Made by a program: the position numbers and the translations under genes
The notes under the pieces: generated by a model
What the model was told of the DNA's origin: nothing
Databases searched by the model: none
What the model saw: only the letters and a program-made list of their open reading frames with translations
Shown: positions 1 to 6,546 of the stretch, piece by piece
Position numbering within the stretch: position 1 is the stretch's first letter
Layout: every line of letters starts with the position of its first letter
Assembly (NCBI GenBank): GCA_020217065.1
Contig: JAIWOB010000055.1
Location: forward strand, 1-10,000
Reading direction: 5' to 3'
DNA from: Chloroflexota bacterium
Lineage (GTDB): Bacteria; Chloroflexota; Anaerolineae; Anaerolineales; Villigracilaceae
Length of the DNA: 10,000 nt

Positions 1-1
1 C

Positions 2-1294
2 GAAGACCTTGCCTCCGGCTTTCTCGAAGAGGTGGTTTTTGGTTACGGGCGCGAAAAAATCACCATCAACGAAGGCAGGGTGTTGGAAAAAGACGAACGC
101 TCGCCGTTGATTCTTATTGGCGGACCGGGCTTGGTGCAGGTCAACCTCGACAGCGCCGCCCTGCTTGAAAAAGTAGACGGAGAACCGGAAGTCATCTATC
201 CCCGCAGCGCTCCCTGGAAATTGGGCAGGTTCGAGCGCATCCGCGAAATTGGCAAATACGACGAAGTGGGCAAGCGCGAGTACGCCATCATCAGCCTGCG
301 CGACCAGTTCGTAAAAGGTCTCTCCGTAAAGGCGCGCACCAAAGACGGCATCCCGCTGGAAGCGCACGACATCAAGGTCATCTTCAGCATTCTGCGGCGG
401 AGCGGCGAAGGAGAAAAGGTCCAGGGCGAAGCCTATCTCTTCGACGAGCGCGCTGTCGAAGCCCTCGTTTACCGTCAAACCATCATCACCCCGCAGCCCA
501 ACGCCCCTTCCGGAGTCTCCTTCCCCTGGGACACCACCGCCATCCCTCTCGTCCTTTCGGAATTGGAAGAACTCATCCAATCGCACAACCTGGGCGAAAT
601 CCTCGCCAGCATCAGTCAAAAGGAATTGGACGCGACTTTCAAGAACGACCAAACGGTGGCGCAAATCCGCCTGGAAATCACCGGTCAGCAAGTAAAGGTG
701 GGACCGCGGCGCGAAGCGCCAAAATTCCAGCCGCGCTCCGCCATCACCGCCCATTTCTTTGAGAAGGAATTCCGCGAGAAAGCCGCCGAGATGGGCGTTT
801 CCATCGAATGGATAGACATCGGCACCTGGCAGCTGCCCTCAAACCTGATTCATGAAAAACACAAGAAAGCCTGGGAACTCTCGCGCCAAAACGCCGCCAA
901 GCGCAGTGCCCTGGAACGCTCCAAGAAAAAGCGCGAGATGGAAGAGCTGCTGAAACTGGTGGAAAACGTCGTCATCCGCAATTTCGACAAAAAAATCGAG
1001 TTCCGCCGCATGAGCGAGGAGGAACTCAACAAATTGATGGAGACCAACCCGCAGGCTGCCCGCGAATACCGCCAGCAACTGTTAGCGCATCAGCAGGGCG
1101 GGGGACAGAGAAAAAATCCGCGCGCCGTGGCGCAGGAGATGTTGAACGCCTTCCGCATGGAGCTGCGCGCCGCAAGAGATTTAATCGAAAAGGAAAACAA
1201 GCCGCTTGAGGAAAAAATCGCCAGCCTCAACAACATAGACAAGGCGCTGCATAATATTTCGCGCCTGACCCCGCCGCACTGGGTAAGGAAATAA
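2..1294 (+). CDS. SPFH/band-7-like domain protein with C-terminal coiled coil (5' end outside window)
   Basis: The reading frame is open from the first bases of the window and ends at TAA 1292-1294, so about 430 C-terminal residues are visible and the start lies upstream. A GTG at 32 is only an internal codon. Numbering from nt 2, residues ~70-280 resemble an SPFH (stomatin/prohibitin/flotillin) domain: an 'RFERIREI' segment, a beta strand followed by the typical 'TKDGIPL' turn (~113-119), and near the end 'MGVSIEWIDIGTWQLP', matching the usual end of the fold. From ~283 to ~350 the chain is highly charged and probably coiled coil (many Lys, Glu, Arg), followed by a Gln/Gly-rich break and another amphipathic helix. 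No membrane segment is visible; family members usually carry it at the N-terminus, which would be upstream. Such proteins scaffold membrane microdomains, but the specific role here is unknown. The gene is followed after 1 nt by psuG, so the two are probably co-transcribed. The family call is fairly secure; the function is not. Confidence 0.72.
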   Translation, partial: EDLASGFLEEVVFGYGREKITINEGRVLEKDERSPLILIGGPGLVQVNLDSAALLEKVDGEPEVIYPRSAPWKLGRFERIREIGKYDEVGKREYAIISLRDQFVKGLSVKARTKDGIPLEAHDIKVIFSILRRSGEGEKVQGEAYLFDERAVEALVYRQTIITPQPNAPSGVSFPWDTTAIPLVLSELEELIQSHNLGEILASISQKELDATFKNDQTVAQIRLEITGQQVKVGPRREAPKFQPRSAITAHFFEKEFREKAAEMGVSIEWIDIGTWQLPSNLIHEKHKKAWELSRQNAAKRSALERSKKKREMEELLKLVENVVIRNFDKKIEFRRMSEEELNKLMETNPQAAREYRQQLLAHQQGGGQRKNPRAVAQEMLNAFRMELRAARDLIEKENKPLEEKIASLNNIDKALHNISRLTPPHWVRK

Positions 1295-1295
1295 C

Positions 1296-2222
1296 ATGAA
1301 ACATCCCCACATGCAAATCGCCCCTGAAGTAAGAATCGCCCTCGACTTGAACGCTCCCATCGTCGCCCTCGAATCCACCGTCGTCACGCACGGGCTTCCA
1401 CGCCCGCAAAATTTGGAACTGGCGCGGGAAATGGAAAAGACCGTGCGAGAAGCTGGCGCGACCCCCGCCACCATTGCCCTGCTCGACGGGCAAATCCGCG
1501 TCGGGCTTTCGGACGAGGAACTGGCTCGGCTGGCAGAGAGCGAGTCTGCGCTCAAGGTCAGTCACCGCGATTTCGCCGCCGCCATCGTCAAAAAGGCAAA
1601 CGGCGGGACGACCGTCGCCGGCACGATGTACGCCGCCAACATGGCGGGGATTAAAGTCTTCGCCACAGGCGGTATCGGCGGCGTTCACAAAGAATCGGCG
1701 TTCGATATTTCCACCGACCTGCGCTCACTGGCGGAGATTCCCACCATTGTGGTCTGCGCGGGAGCCAAAGCCATTTTGGACCTGCCCGCCACCCTTGAAG
1801 TCCTTGAGACGCTGGGCGTGCCTGTAGTCGGTTTTCAGACCGACGAGTTCCCCGCCTTCTACTCCCGCGAAAGCGGGCTGGGAGTCAGCGTCCGCCTCGA
1901 TACGCCAAAAGAAGTCGCCGACTTCGCCAAAGCCCATTGGGAGTTGGGCATGAAAGGCGGCGTCCTGGTCGCCAATCCCATCCCCGCAGCGGACGCCATC
2001 CCCGCCGCCGAGATGGAACCGTTCATCGCGCAAGCCTCCGCCGAAGCGCTGGAGCGGGGAATCCACGGACAGAAACTCACCCCGTTTTTATTGGAAAGAA
2101 TCAGCGAGTTGACGAAGGGAAAATCCCTCAAAGCCAATCTCGCCCTGCTGTTGAACAACGCAAGTCTGGCGGCGCAAATTGCCAGCGAGTTAACAGGGAA
2201 AAAGAAGGGGTGGGCGATTTAG
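1296..2222 (+). CDS. psuG: Pseudouridine-5'-phosphate glycosidase PsuG
   Basis: 308 residues, close to E. coli PsuG (312). The enzyme reversibly cleaves the C-C glycosidic bond of pseudouridine 5'-phosphate to uracil and ribose 5-phosphate in the cytoplasm. Family signatures are all present: 'VALESTVVTHGLPRPQN' with Glu26 (the E. coli Glu31 position), 'KVSHRD' with Lys87 (Lys93 equivalent), 'ATGGIGGVH', 'FDISTDL' with Asp137 as the likely metal ligand (Asp145 equivalent), and 'CAGAKAILDLPATLE' with Lys158, the likely Schiff-base lysine (Lys166 equivalent). The spacing between these residues agrees with the E. coli enzyme to within a few positions. The ATG at 1296 is preceded by AAGGA (1285-1289) with a 6-nt spacer, lying inside the end of the upstream gene; ATG 1311 is a less likely start. 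The PfkB-family kinase PsuK, which makes the substrate and often neighbours or is fused to PsuG, is not in this window. A terminator follows at 2244-2279. Confidence 0.95.
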   Translation: MKHPHMQIAPEVRIALDLNAPIVALESTVVTHGLPRPQNLELAREMEKTVREAGATPATIALLDGQIRVGLSDEELARLAESESALKVSHRDFAAAIVKKANGGTTVAGTMYAANMAGIKVFATGGIGGVHKESAFDISTDLRSLAEIPTIVVCAGAKAILDLPATLEVLETLGVPVVGFQTDEFPAFYSRESGLGVSVRLDTPKEVADFAKAHWELGMKGGVLVANPIPAADAIPAAEMEPFIAQASAEALERGIHGQKLTPFLLERISELTKGKSLKANLALLLNNASLAAQIASELTGKKKGWAI

Positions 2223-2243
2223 AAAAGGATAAGCGATGAATCG

Positions 2244-2279
2244 CCCGCGCAAAGTTATTGGGAAGCGCGGGATTTTTTT
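2244..2279 (+). terminator. Rho-independent terminator after psuG
   Basis: A perfect 7-bp GC-rich stem, CCCGCGC (2244-2250) with GCGCGGG (2265-2271), encloses a 14-nt loop and is followed after one A by seven T (2273-2279). It lies 21 nt after the psuG stop. On the minus strand the hairpin is not followed by a good T-run, so it is a weaker stop for the convergent thioesterase gene. Confidence 0.85.
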
Positions 2280-2294
2280 CTCTTTGCCTGCCGC

Positions 2295-2777
2295 TTATTT
2301 TTGCGCCAGCAATTCCCTCACTAAACTCTCCGGCGCCTGCACGGCGACCAACTCCCCTTTTACAGTGACCATCCCATCCGCGACAATCCATTCCTCCACC
2401 ACCACCTTGCGTCCTTTCACTTCCTTCACCCTGCCGCGCACTTCCAGCACGGGACCCAGCGGCGTGGGTTTAAGATAATCCACATGCAAAGAGGCGGTGA
2501 GATAACGCAAAGGCGGCTCGCTGTCCATTTCGCGGTTCTCGGCGCGGTAGCCTGCGGCGGCTGTCCCCGTGCCATGACAGTCAATCAGCGAAGCCAGCAG
2601 TCCGCCGTAGACGTAGCCCGGAATGGCGGTATGGTAAGGCTTGGGCTGAAAGTGGGCGACGGTTTCGTCTCCGTCCCAATAACTCTTGAGTTGATGCCCA
2701 ACTTCGTTCATGCTGCCGCATCCGTAACAATGGGCGAAGTATTCGGGGTAATACTCTTGAAAGGCTTTTTGGGTCAT
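2295..2777 (-). CDS. PaaI-like hotdog-fold acyl-CoA thioesterase
   Basis: 160 residues, typical size for a single hotdog domain of the 4HBT/PaaI type, which hydrolyses acyl-CoA thioesters as dimers or tetramers in the cytoplasm. Visible landmarks are the N-terminal 'HCYGCGSMNEVGH' (Cys17, Cys20, recalling the Cys-x-x-Cys-Gly start of many PaaI-like proteins), the helix entry 'PGYVYGGLLASLIDCHG' (residues 53-69), in which Tyr-Gly-Gly replaces the more usual His-Gly-Gly and Asp66 sits in the usual acid position, and the strands 'LTASLHVDYLKPTPLG' (93-108) and 'GRKVVVEEWIVADG' (122-135). The frame is open upstream to 3041, but the real start is the ATG at 2777: homology begins there, the longer frame overlaps the upstream gene, and GGAG lies 6 nt before this ATG. 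It starts 26 nt after the stalk-protein gene and is probably in its operon. Substrate unknown. Confidence 0.87.
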   Translation of the reverse strand: MTQKAFQEYYPEYFAHCYGCGSMNEVGHQLKSYWDGDETVAHFQPKPYHTAIPGYVYGGLLASLIDCHGTGTAAAGYRAENREMDSEPPLRYLTASLHVDYLKPTPLGPVLEVRGRVKEVKGRKVVVEEWIVADGMVTVKGELVAVQAPESLVRELLAQK

Positions 2778-2803
2778 GGGAGTCTCCAATTGACGATTTG
2801 CGA

Positions 2804-3601
2804 TTATGGCGCGGGAGGGGTTGGCGTCGCAGTGAGAGCGGAGTCTTCGCCAATGACCAAAAAACGCCCGACCACCTTCCATTCGTAACCCATAAAAATC
2901 TGCACCTCGTACTGCCCCGCCTGCCATCCGCCGATGGGGTTGGAACATTCGGTATAGCCGCCGATGCCCCCCGTCCCGCCGTCCCAGGGTTTGGTCTCGT
3001 AACACACCAACTGACCGTCGCGGTACCAAAGCGCGGTCCACTGCGCGCCGGGGATGGTATTGTTGTAGTCAAAACCGCCATACATGGTTTGAATGGGAAG
3101 GGGAAAAACGGTCTGCGGGTCAATGGGGTTGACCCCGTCAAAGCGGGTGGAAAACTGGATGGGGCTGAAAAGCGCGTCGGGATTGGGGGTCAGATTTCCC
3201 TCAAATAACGCCTCGATGGCGAGCGGCAAAAAGGGAGTGAGAGTCAGCGTGGGCGTGTTGGAGACCGCCGGCGTGGGAGTTTCGCTCGGCGGAACGGTGG
3301 CTGTCGGCGTCAGCGTGATGGTCGGCGTCAGCGTGATAGTCGGCGTCAGCGAGGGAGTGGGCGAAGGCGGAAAGTATTCGTATACCAGCGGCTCGCCAAA
3401 AGCGGGCAGGAGAAAGGCGGCAAGCAGCAAGAAAAGAGCCAGAAAAAACAAACGCCAGGCATTCGCGCTGCGCATCCGCCGCAGGCTGTAAAAAGACAAT
3501 TTCCGCGCCGACTGCATGGCGCGAATGGCGCCGCGAACGGCAAAGACGGCGGCGGCTACCATCAACAATGAAACGGCGATGATTCCGGCGTGAATATCCA
3601 T
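2804..3601 (-). CDS. Membrane protein with two TM helices, Thr-Pro stalk and exported domain (unknown function)
   Basis: 265 residues; I do not recognise the family. TM1 is at ~6-24 and TM2 at ~51-69. The loop between them is rich in Arg/Lys (Arg23, 27, 34, 41, 42, 44, Lys35), which by the positive-inside rule puts the loop in the cytoplasm and the C-terminal part outside. Residues ~79-123 are a Thr/Pro/Ser stalk with the repeated unit TPTITL. A compact exported domain of ~130 residues follows. It holds the protein's only two cysteines (Cys200, Cys219), which could form a disulfide around a Gly-rich loop, and ends in the beta-like run 'GQYEVQIFMGYEWKVVGRF'. A short TATPTPPAP tail closes it. 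The ATG at 3601 has no Shine-Dalgarno; a TATAAT box 7 nt upstream suggests a leaderless transcript. The thioesterase gene follows after 26 nt. Confidence 0.8.
   Translation of the reverse strand: MDIHAGIIAVSLLMVAAAVFAVRGAIRAMQSARKLSFYSLRRMRSANAWRLFFLALFLLLAAFLLPAFGEPLVYEYFPPSPTPSLTPTITLTPTITLTPTATVPPSETPTPAVSNTPTLTLTPFLPLAIEALFEGNLTPNPDALFSPIQFSTRFDGVNPIDPQTVFPLPIQTMYGGFDYNNTIPGAQWTALWYRDGQLVCYETKPWDGGTGGIGGYTECSNPIGGWQAGQYEVQIFMGYEWKVVGRFLVIGEDSALTATPTPPAP
3303..3351. repeat. 18-bp in-frame tandem repeat in the Thr-Pro stalk
   Basis: Three adjacent copies of an 18-bp unit: GTCGGCGTCAGCGTGATG (3303-3320), the same with one final base change (3321-3338), and a third copy diverging after 13 bases (3339-3351). 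On the minus strand each unit encodes six residues of the TPTITL type. Because the unit is a multiple of three, copy-number change would lengthen or shorten the stalk without a frameshift. Confidence 0.85.
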
Positions 3602-3607
3602 AAGCGG

Positions 3608-3642
3608 AATTATAAACGTTAAAAAGTTTGAGAGTTATAATT
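3608..3642. promoter_or_regulatory. Divergent mirrored promoter pair, probably leaderless in both directions
   Basis: AATTATA (3608-3614) and TATAATT (3636-3642) form a perfect 7-bp inverted repeat with a 21-bp spacer in a 46-bp intergenic region. Read on the minus strand, the left arm is TATAAT (3614-3609), ending 7 nt before the ATG at 3601. Read on the plus strand, the right arm is TATAAT (3636-3641), ending 6 nt before the ATG at 3648. Neither gene has a Shine-Dalgarno. With the usual 6-8 nt from -10 box to start site, both transcripts would begin at or next to the start codon. No good -35 box is present at the expected distance for either; each -35 zone overlaps the opposite -10 box, so the two polymerases would compete. 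Confidence 0.6.
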
Positions 3643-3647
3643 CGCGC

Positions 3648-4448
3648 ATGACTCAAGAAACCGTCTTCCTCAAACTTGGCGGGTCATTAATCACCGACAA
3701 GGATACCCCTTACACTCCTAGATTGGATAAGCTTAAGGAACTGGCGCTGGAAATCAAAGCGGCGCTGGAATCCTCCCCCACCCTGACCTTGATTCTGGGA
3801 CATGGGTCTGGCTCATTTGGTCACACCGCCGCTAAAAAATACGGAACGCGGGAAGGCGTTCATACCCGCGAACAATGGCGCGGTTTCGCCGAAGTCCGCT
3901 TTCAGGCGGCGGAGTTGACTCGTTACGTGATGAAGACCCTGCTTGAAGCGGGGATTCCAGCCATCCCTTTTTCGCCGTCGGCTTCGATGGTTTCTACAAA
4001 TAGAAGGGTCACGGCGCACAATATATTGACTATACGCAAAGCGATGGAGGCAAACCTCCTCCCTGTCGTCCACGGGGACGTCGCCTTCGATGAGGCGCTT
4101 GGCGGAACGATTCTCTCCACCGAAGACGTTTTTGCCTTTTTAGCCGAGAGTCTCCCCCCTTCACGAATTCTGCTGGGAGGAATCGAGGCGGGAGTCTGGG
4201 CGGATTTTCCCGCAAGGACGAAATTGGTAAAGGAAATTCGCCTGTCGGAATACGAAAAGTTTAAGGCGGGCATCGGCGGCTCCGCAAGCGCAGACGTCAC
4301 CGGCGGGATGAAAGCCAAGGTTGAAGAAATGTTCGCCTTAATTCAGAAACGCCAGGGGCTGACGGCTCAAATCTTTTCGGCGGAGCAAAGCGGATTTCTC
4401 ACCCGCGCCCTGCGCGGCGAAAACGTCGGCACGCTGTTAAGAGAGTGA
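3648..4448 (+). CDS. Isopentenyl phosphate kinase (archaeal-type IPK)
   Basis: 266 residues of the amino-acid-kinase fold, the usual IPK length. The enzyme phosphorylates isopentenyl phosphate with ATP to isopentenyl diphosphate, the last step of the alternative mevalonate routes. Motifs in order: 'FLKLGGSLITDK' (Lys9, Lys18; ATP phosphates), 'GHGSGSFGH' (51-59) with His59 at the position of the catalytic histidine that separates IPK from other amino-acid kinases (His60 in Methanocaldococcus jannaschii IPK), 'VVHGDVAFD' (140-148), 'TILSTED' (154-160), 'GIEAGVWAD' (178-186) and 'ADVTGGMKAK' (215-224), which fit nucleotide binding and family consensus. Fosfomycin kinase and glutamate 5-kinase are relatives, but the SFGH and DVTGGM motifs favour IPK. 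The start at ATG 3648 lacks a Shine-Dalgarno and follows a TATAAT box. No other mevalonate-pathway gene is in the window. IPK plus phosphomevalonate decarboxylase has been shown in the Chloroflexota member Roseiflexus castenholzii. Confidence 0.93.
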   Translation: MTQETVFLKLGGSLITDKDTPYTPRLDKLKELALEIKAALESSPTLTLILGHGSGSFGHTAAKKYGTREGVHTREQWRGFAEVRFQAAELTRYVMKTLLEAGIPAIPFSPSASMVSTNRRVTAHNILTIRKAMEANLLPVVHGDVAFDEALGGTILSTEDVFAFLAESLPPSRILLGGIEAGVWADFPARTKLVKEIRLSEYEKFKAGIGGSASADVTGGMKAKVEEMFALIQKRQGLTAQIFSAEQSGFLTRALRGENVGTLLRE

Positions 4449-4480
4449 CAAATGAAATGACGAATTTCTCTTGCTTTTTT
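4439..4480 (+). terminator. Candidate weak terminator after the IPK gene
   Basis: AAGAGA (4439-4444) can pair with TCTCTT (4467-4472), and an alternative inner stem GAAAT/ATTTC (4454-4458 with 4464-4468) competes for two of those bases. Six T follow at 4475-4480. The stem is AT-rich and overlaps the IPK stop codon, so it would be weak at best. A 7-bp inverted repeat TGACAAA/TTTGTCA (4446-4452 and 4478-4484) covers the same stretch. Confidence 0.3.
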
Positions 4481-4522
4481 GTCAATTACCCAGATAATTA
4501 GGGAAGTTAAATTATATATAAT
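4471..4522 (+). promoter_or_regulatory. Promoter region of the formate-tetrahydrofolate ligase gene
   Basis: Two candidates lie in this AT-rich stretch. The first is TTGCTT (4471-4476), a 16-bp spacer and GATAAT (4493-4498), which would give a leader of about 34 nt that includes the full ribosome binding site. The second is a perfect TATAAT (4517-4522) inside 'AAATTATATATAATTT' without a clear -35 box; its predicted start site would fall inside the Shine-Dalgarno. The first fits an SD-led message better. Confidence 0.42.
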
Positions 4523-4527
4523 TTCAT

Positions 4528-4533
4528 AAGGAG
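4528..4533 (+). promoter_or_regulatory. Ribosome binding site fixing the fhs start
   Basis: AAGGAG lies 5 nt before the ATG at 4539. It is one of the two best Shine-Dalgarno sequences in the window and supports the long start, so the basic N-terminal tail is real coding sequence and not a mis-called extension. Confidence 0.85.
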
Positions 4534-4538
4534 AATCC

Positions 4539-6542
4539 ATGGCTACCAAAGCAATGCCCGCCAAGAAAGTCGTCAAGGCGAAAGCCAAGGCGGTTGCGAA
4601 GCCGAAAAAGGCTGTCCGTACAACTCAGAAAGCGGCTGTCACGTTCAAGCCGACCAAGTTGAAATTGGTTCGCCCCGTCCCCTCCGACATCGAAATCGCG
4701 CAGGCGGCAAAGGTCAAGCCAATTACACAGATTGCCGCCGAACTCGGCATCCGCGAAAATGAGTTGGAATTATTCGGTCCCTACAAGGCGAAGATTAAAC
4801 TGGAAATTTTAGAGCGCCTGAAGAACCGCCCGAACGGAAAATATATTGACGTAACCGCCATCACTCCCACCCCGCTGGGCGAAGGCAAAACTACAACCAC
4901 TGTCGGGCTTTCCCAGGCGCTGGGCGCCCACCTTGGCAGGAAGGTTATTACCGTTATCCGCCAGCCCTCTCAAGGACCGACCTTCGGCATCAAAGGCGGG
5001 GCAGCCGGCGGGGGATATTCGCAGGTCATCCCGATGGAAGATTTCAACCTGCACCTGACCGGCGACATTCACGCCATCACCGCGGCGCATAATCTGGTCG
5101 CCGCCGCCCTCGACGCCCGCGTGATGCACGAGAAGACCCAAAGCGACGAGCAATTGTTCAACGCTCTCTGCCCGGTGGACAAGAAAGGCAATCGCAAGTT
5201 TTCTCCCAACATGATGCGCCGTTTGAAGAAACTGGGCATCGAAAAGACCGACCCCAACGAATTAACCCCCGAAGAACGCTCCCGCTTTTCGCGGCTGGAT
5301 ATAGACGAATCCACCATCACCTGGCGGCGCGTGATTGACATCAACGACCGTATGCTGCGCGAGATTCAGGTCGGCTTAGGCAAAGACGAAGCCGGTCACG
5401 AACACCGCTCCGGCTTCGACATCACCGTCGCGTCGGAAATCATGGCAATCCTGGCGCTCACCACAAGCCTGGAAGACATGCGCGAACGCTTCGGGCGCAT
5501 GGTGGTCGCCACGAACAAACGCGGCGAAGCCGTCACCGCCGAAGACCTCGGCGTGGCGGGCGCGGTGACCGTGTTGATGAAAGACGCCATCAAACCCAAT
5601 ATGATGCAGACGCTCGAAGGCACGCCCGCCATGGTGCACGCGGGACCCTTCGCCAACATCGCGCACGGCAACAGTTCCATCATCGCGGATAAGATTGCCC
5701 TGAAACTGGTCGGCAAGGACGGCTTTGTCGTGACCGAATCGGGCTTCGGCGCCGATATTGGCATGGAAAAATTCTTTGACATCAAATGCCGCTACTCCGG
5801 CCTGATTCCGCAAGTGGTGGTTTTGGTCGCCACCGTCCGCGCCTTGAAGATGCACGGCGGCGGACCGAAGGTCGTGGCGGGCAAACCGCTTGCCCATGAA
5901 TACCTTGAGGAAAACCTCGACCTGCTGCGGGCTGGGCTTCCCAACCTGGAACGGCACATCCAAAACGCGCTGAAATTTGGCGTGAACGTGGTGGTCGCCG
6001 TCAACTCCTTCGCCACCGACACCCCCGCCGAAGTGGAGCTCATCCGCGAATCCTCGCTGAAAATGGGCGCGATGGACGCCGTCGTCTCTACGCATTGGGC
6101 GGACGGCGGCAAGGGCGCGAAGGCTCTGGCGGAGGCGGTCATCAAGGCTGCCGACAAGCCGAGCAATTTCCAGTTCCTCTATCCGCTGGAAGCCTCCATC
6201 AAGGAAAAGATTGAGACCATCGCCCGCGAGATTTATCGCGCCGACGGCGTAGACTATACTCCCGAAGCCGAAGAGCAAATCGAGCGGTACACGCGGCTGG
6301 GCTTTGACCATCTGCCGATTTGCATGGCGAAGACCCACCTCTCCTTTACAACAGACGCTGCGAAGAAGGGAGCCCCCACCGGCTTCCGCGTCGCCGTGCG
6401 CGAAATCCGCGCCAGCGTAGGAGCGGGCTTCCTCTACCCGCTGTTGGGCGAGATGCGCACGATGCCGGGTCTTCCCACCCGCCCCGTCTTCTATGACGTG
6501 GACCTGGACCTCAAGACAGGCAAAGTCGTCGGGTTATTCTAA
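4539..6542 (+). CDS. fhs: Formate-tetrahydrofolate ligase, eukaryote-like long form with basic N-terminal tail
   Basis: 667 residues. It joins formate and tetrahydrofolate to 10-formyltetrahydrofolate using ATP, in the cytoplasm, feeding purine synthesis, formyl-Met-tRNA and, in acetogens, the Wood-Ljungdahl methyl branch. Landmarks: P-loop-like '[14 protein letters not shown]' (111-124), '[20 protein letters not shown]' (146-165), '[12 protein letters not shown]' (175-186), '[11 protein letters not shown]' (261-271), a long conserved core with '[12 protein letters not shown]' and '[11 protein letters not shown]', and the C-terminal 'TMPGLPTRP'. Typical bacterial enzymes have about 555 residues. 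The excess here comes from an N-terminal tail (1-~45: 13 Lys and 1 Arg in the first 43 residues, no acidic residue before Asp50) and a segment at ~209-250 ('GNRKFSP...[15 protein letters not shown]') that resembles the ligase domain of eukaryotic C1-tetrahydrofolate synthase. No dehydrogenase/cyclohydrolase domain is attached. Own promoter, strong SD, and a strong terminator directly after the stop. Confidence 0.97.
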   Translation: MATKAMPAKKVVKAKAKAVAKPKKAVRTTQKAAVTFKPTKLKLVRPVPSDIEIAQAAKVKPITQIAAELGIRENELELFGPYKAKIKLEILERLKNRPNGKYIDVTAITPTPLGEGKTTTTVGLSQALGAHLGRKVITVIRQPSQGPTFGIKGGAAGGGYSQVIPMEDFNLHLTGDIHAITAAHNLVAAALDARVMHEKTQSDEQLFNALCPVDKKGNRKFSPNMMRRLKKLGIEKTDPNELTPEERSRFSRLDIDESTITWRRVIDINDRMLREIQVGLGKDEAGHEHRSGFDITVASEIMAILALTTSLEDMRERFGRMVVATNKRGEAVTAEDLGVAGAVTVLMKDAIKPNMMQTLEGTPAMVHAGPFANIAHGNSSIIADKIALKLVGKDGFVVTESGFGADIGMEKFFDIKCRYSGLIPQVVVLVATVRALKMHGGGPKVVAGKPLAHEYLEENLDLLRAGLPNLERHIQNALKFGVNVVVAVNSFATDTPAEVELIRESSLKMGAMDAVVSTHWADGGKGAKALAEAVIKAADKPSNFQFLYPLEASIKEKIETIAREIYRADGVDYTPEAEEQIERYTRLGFDHLPICMAKTHLSFTTDAAKKGAPTGFRVAVREIRASVGAGFLYPLLGEMRTMPGLPTRPVFYDVDLDLKTGKVVGLF

Positions 6543-6546
6543 ACCC

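Noticed and set aside
2778..3041. N-terminal extension of the thioesterase frame up to 3041
   Set aside because: The extension is Arg-rich, overlaps the stalk-protein gene in another frame, and the ATG at 2777 has its own GGAG site.
3093..3491. Plus-strand frame with a Val/Gly/Ser repeat opposite the stalk
   Set aside because: It is the antisense image of the Thr-Pro repeat; the protein on the minus strand has membrane helices and a coherent topology.
5376..6338. 320-codon open frame on the minus strand opposite fhs
   Set aside because: Antisense to a highly conserved enzyme; the His/Gly/Asp-rich translation has no domain features.
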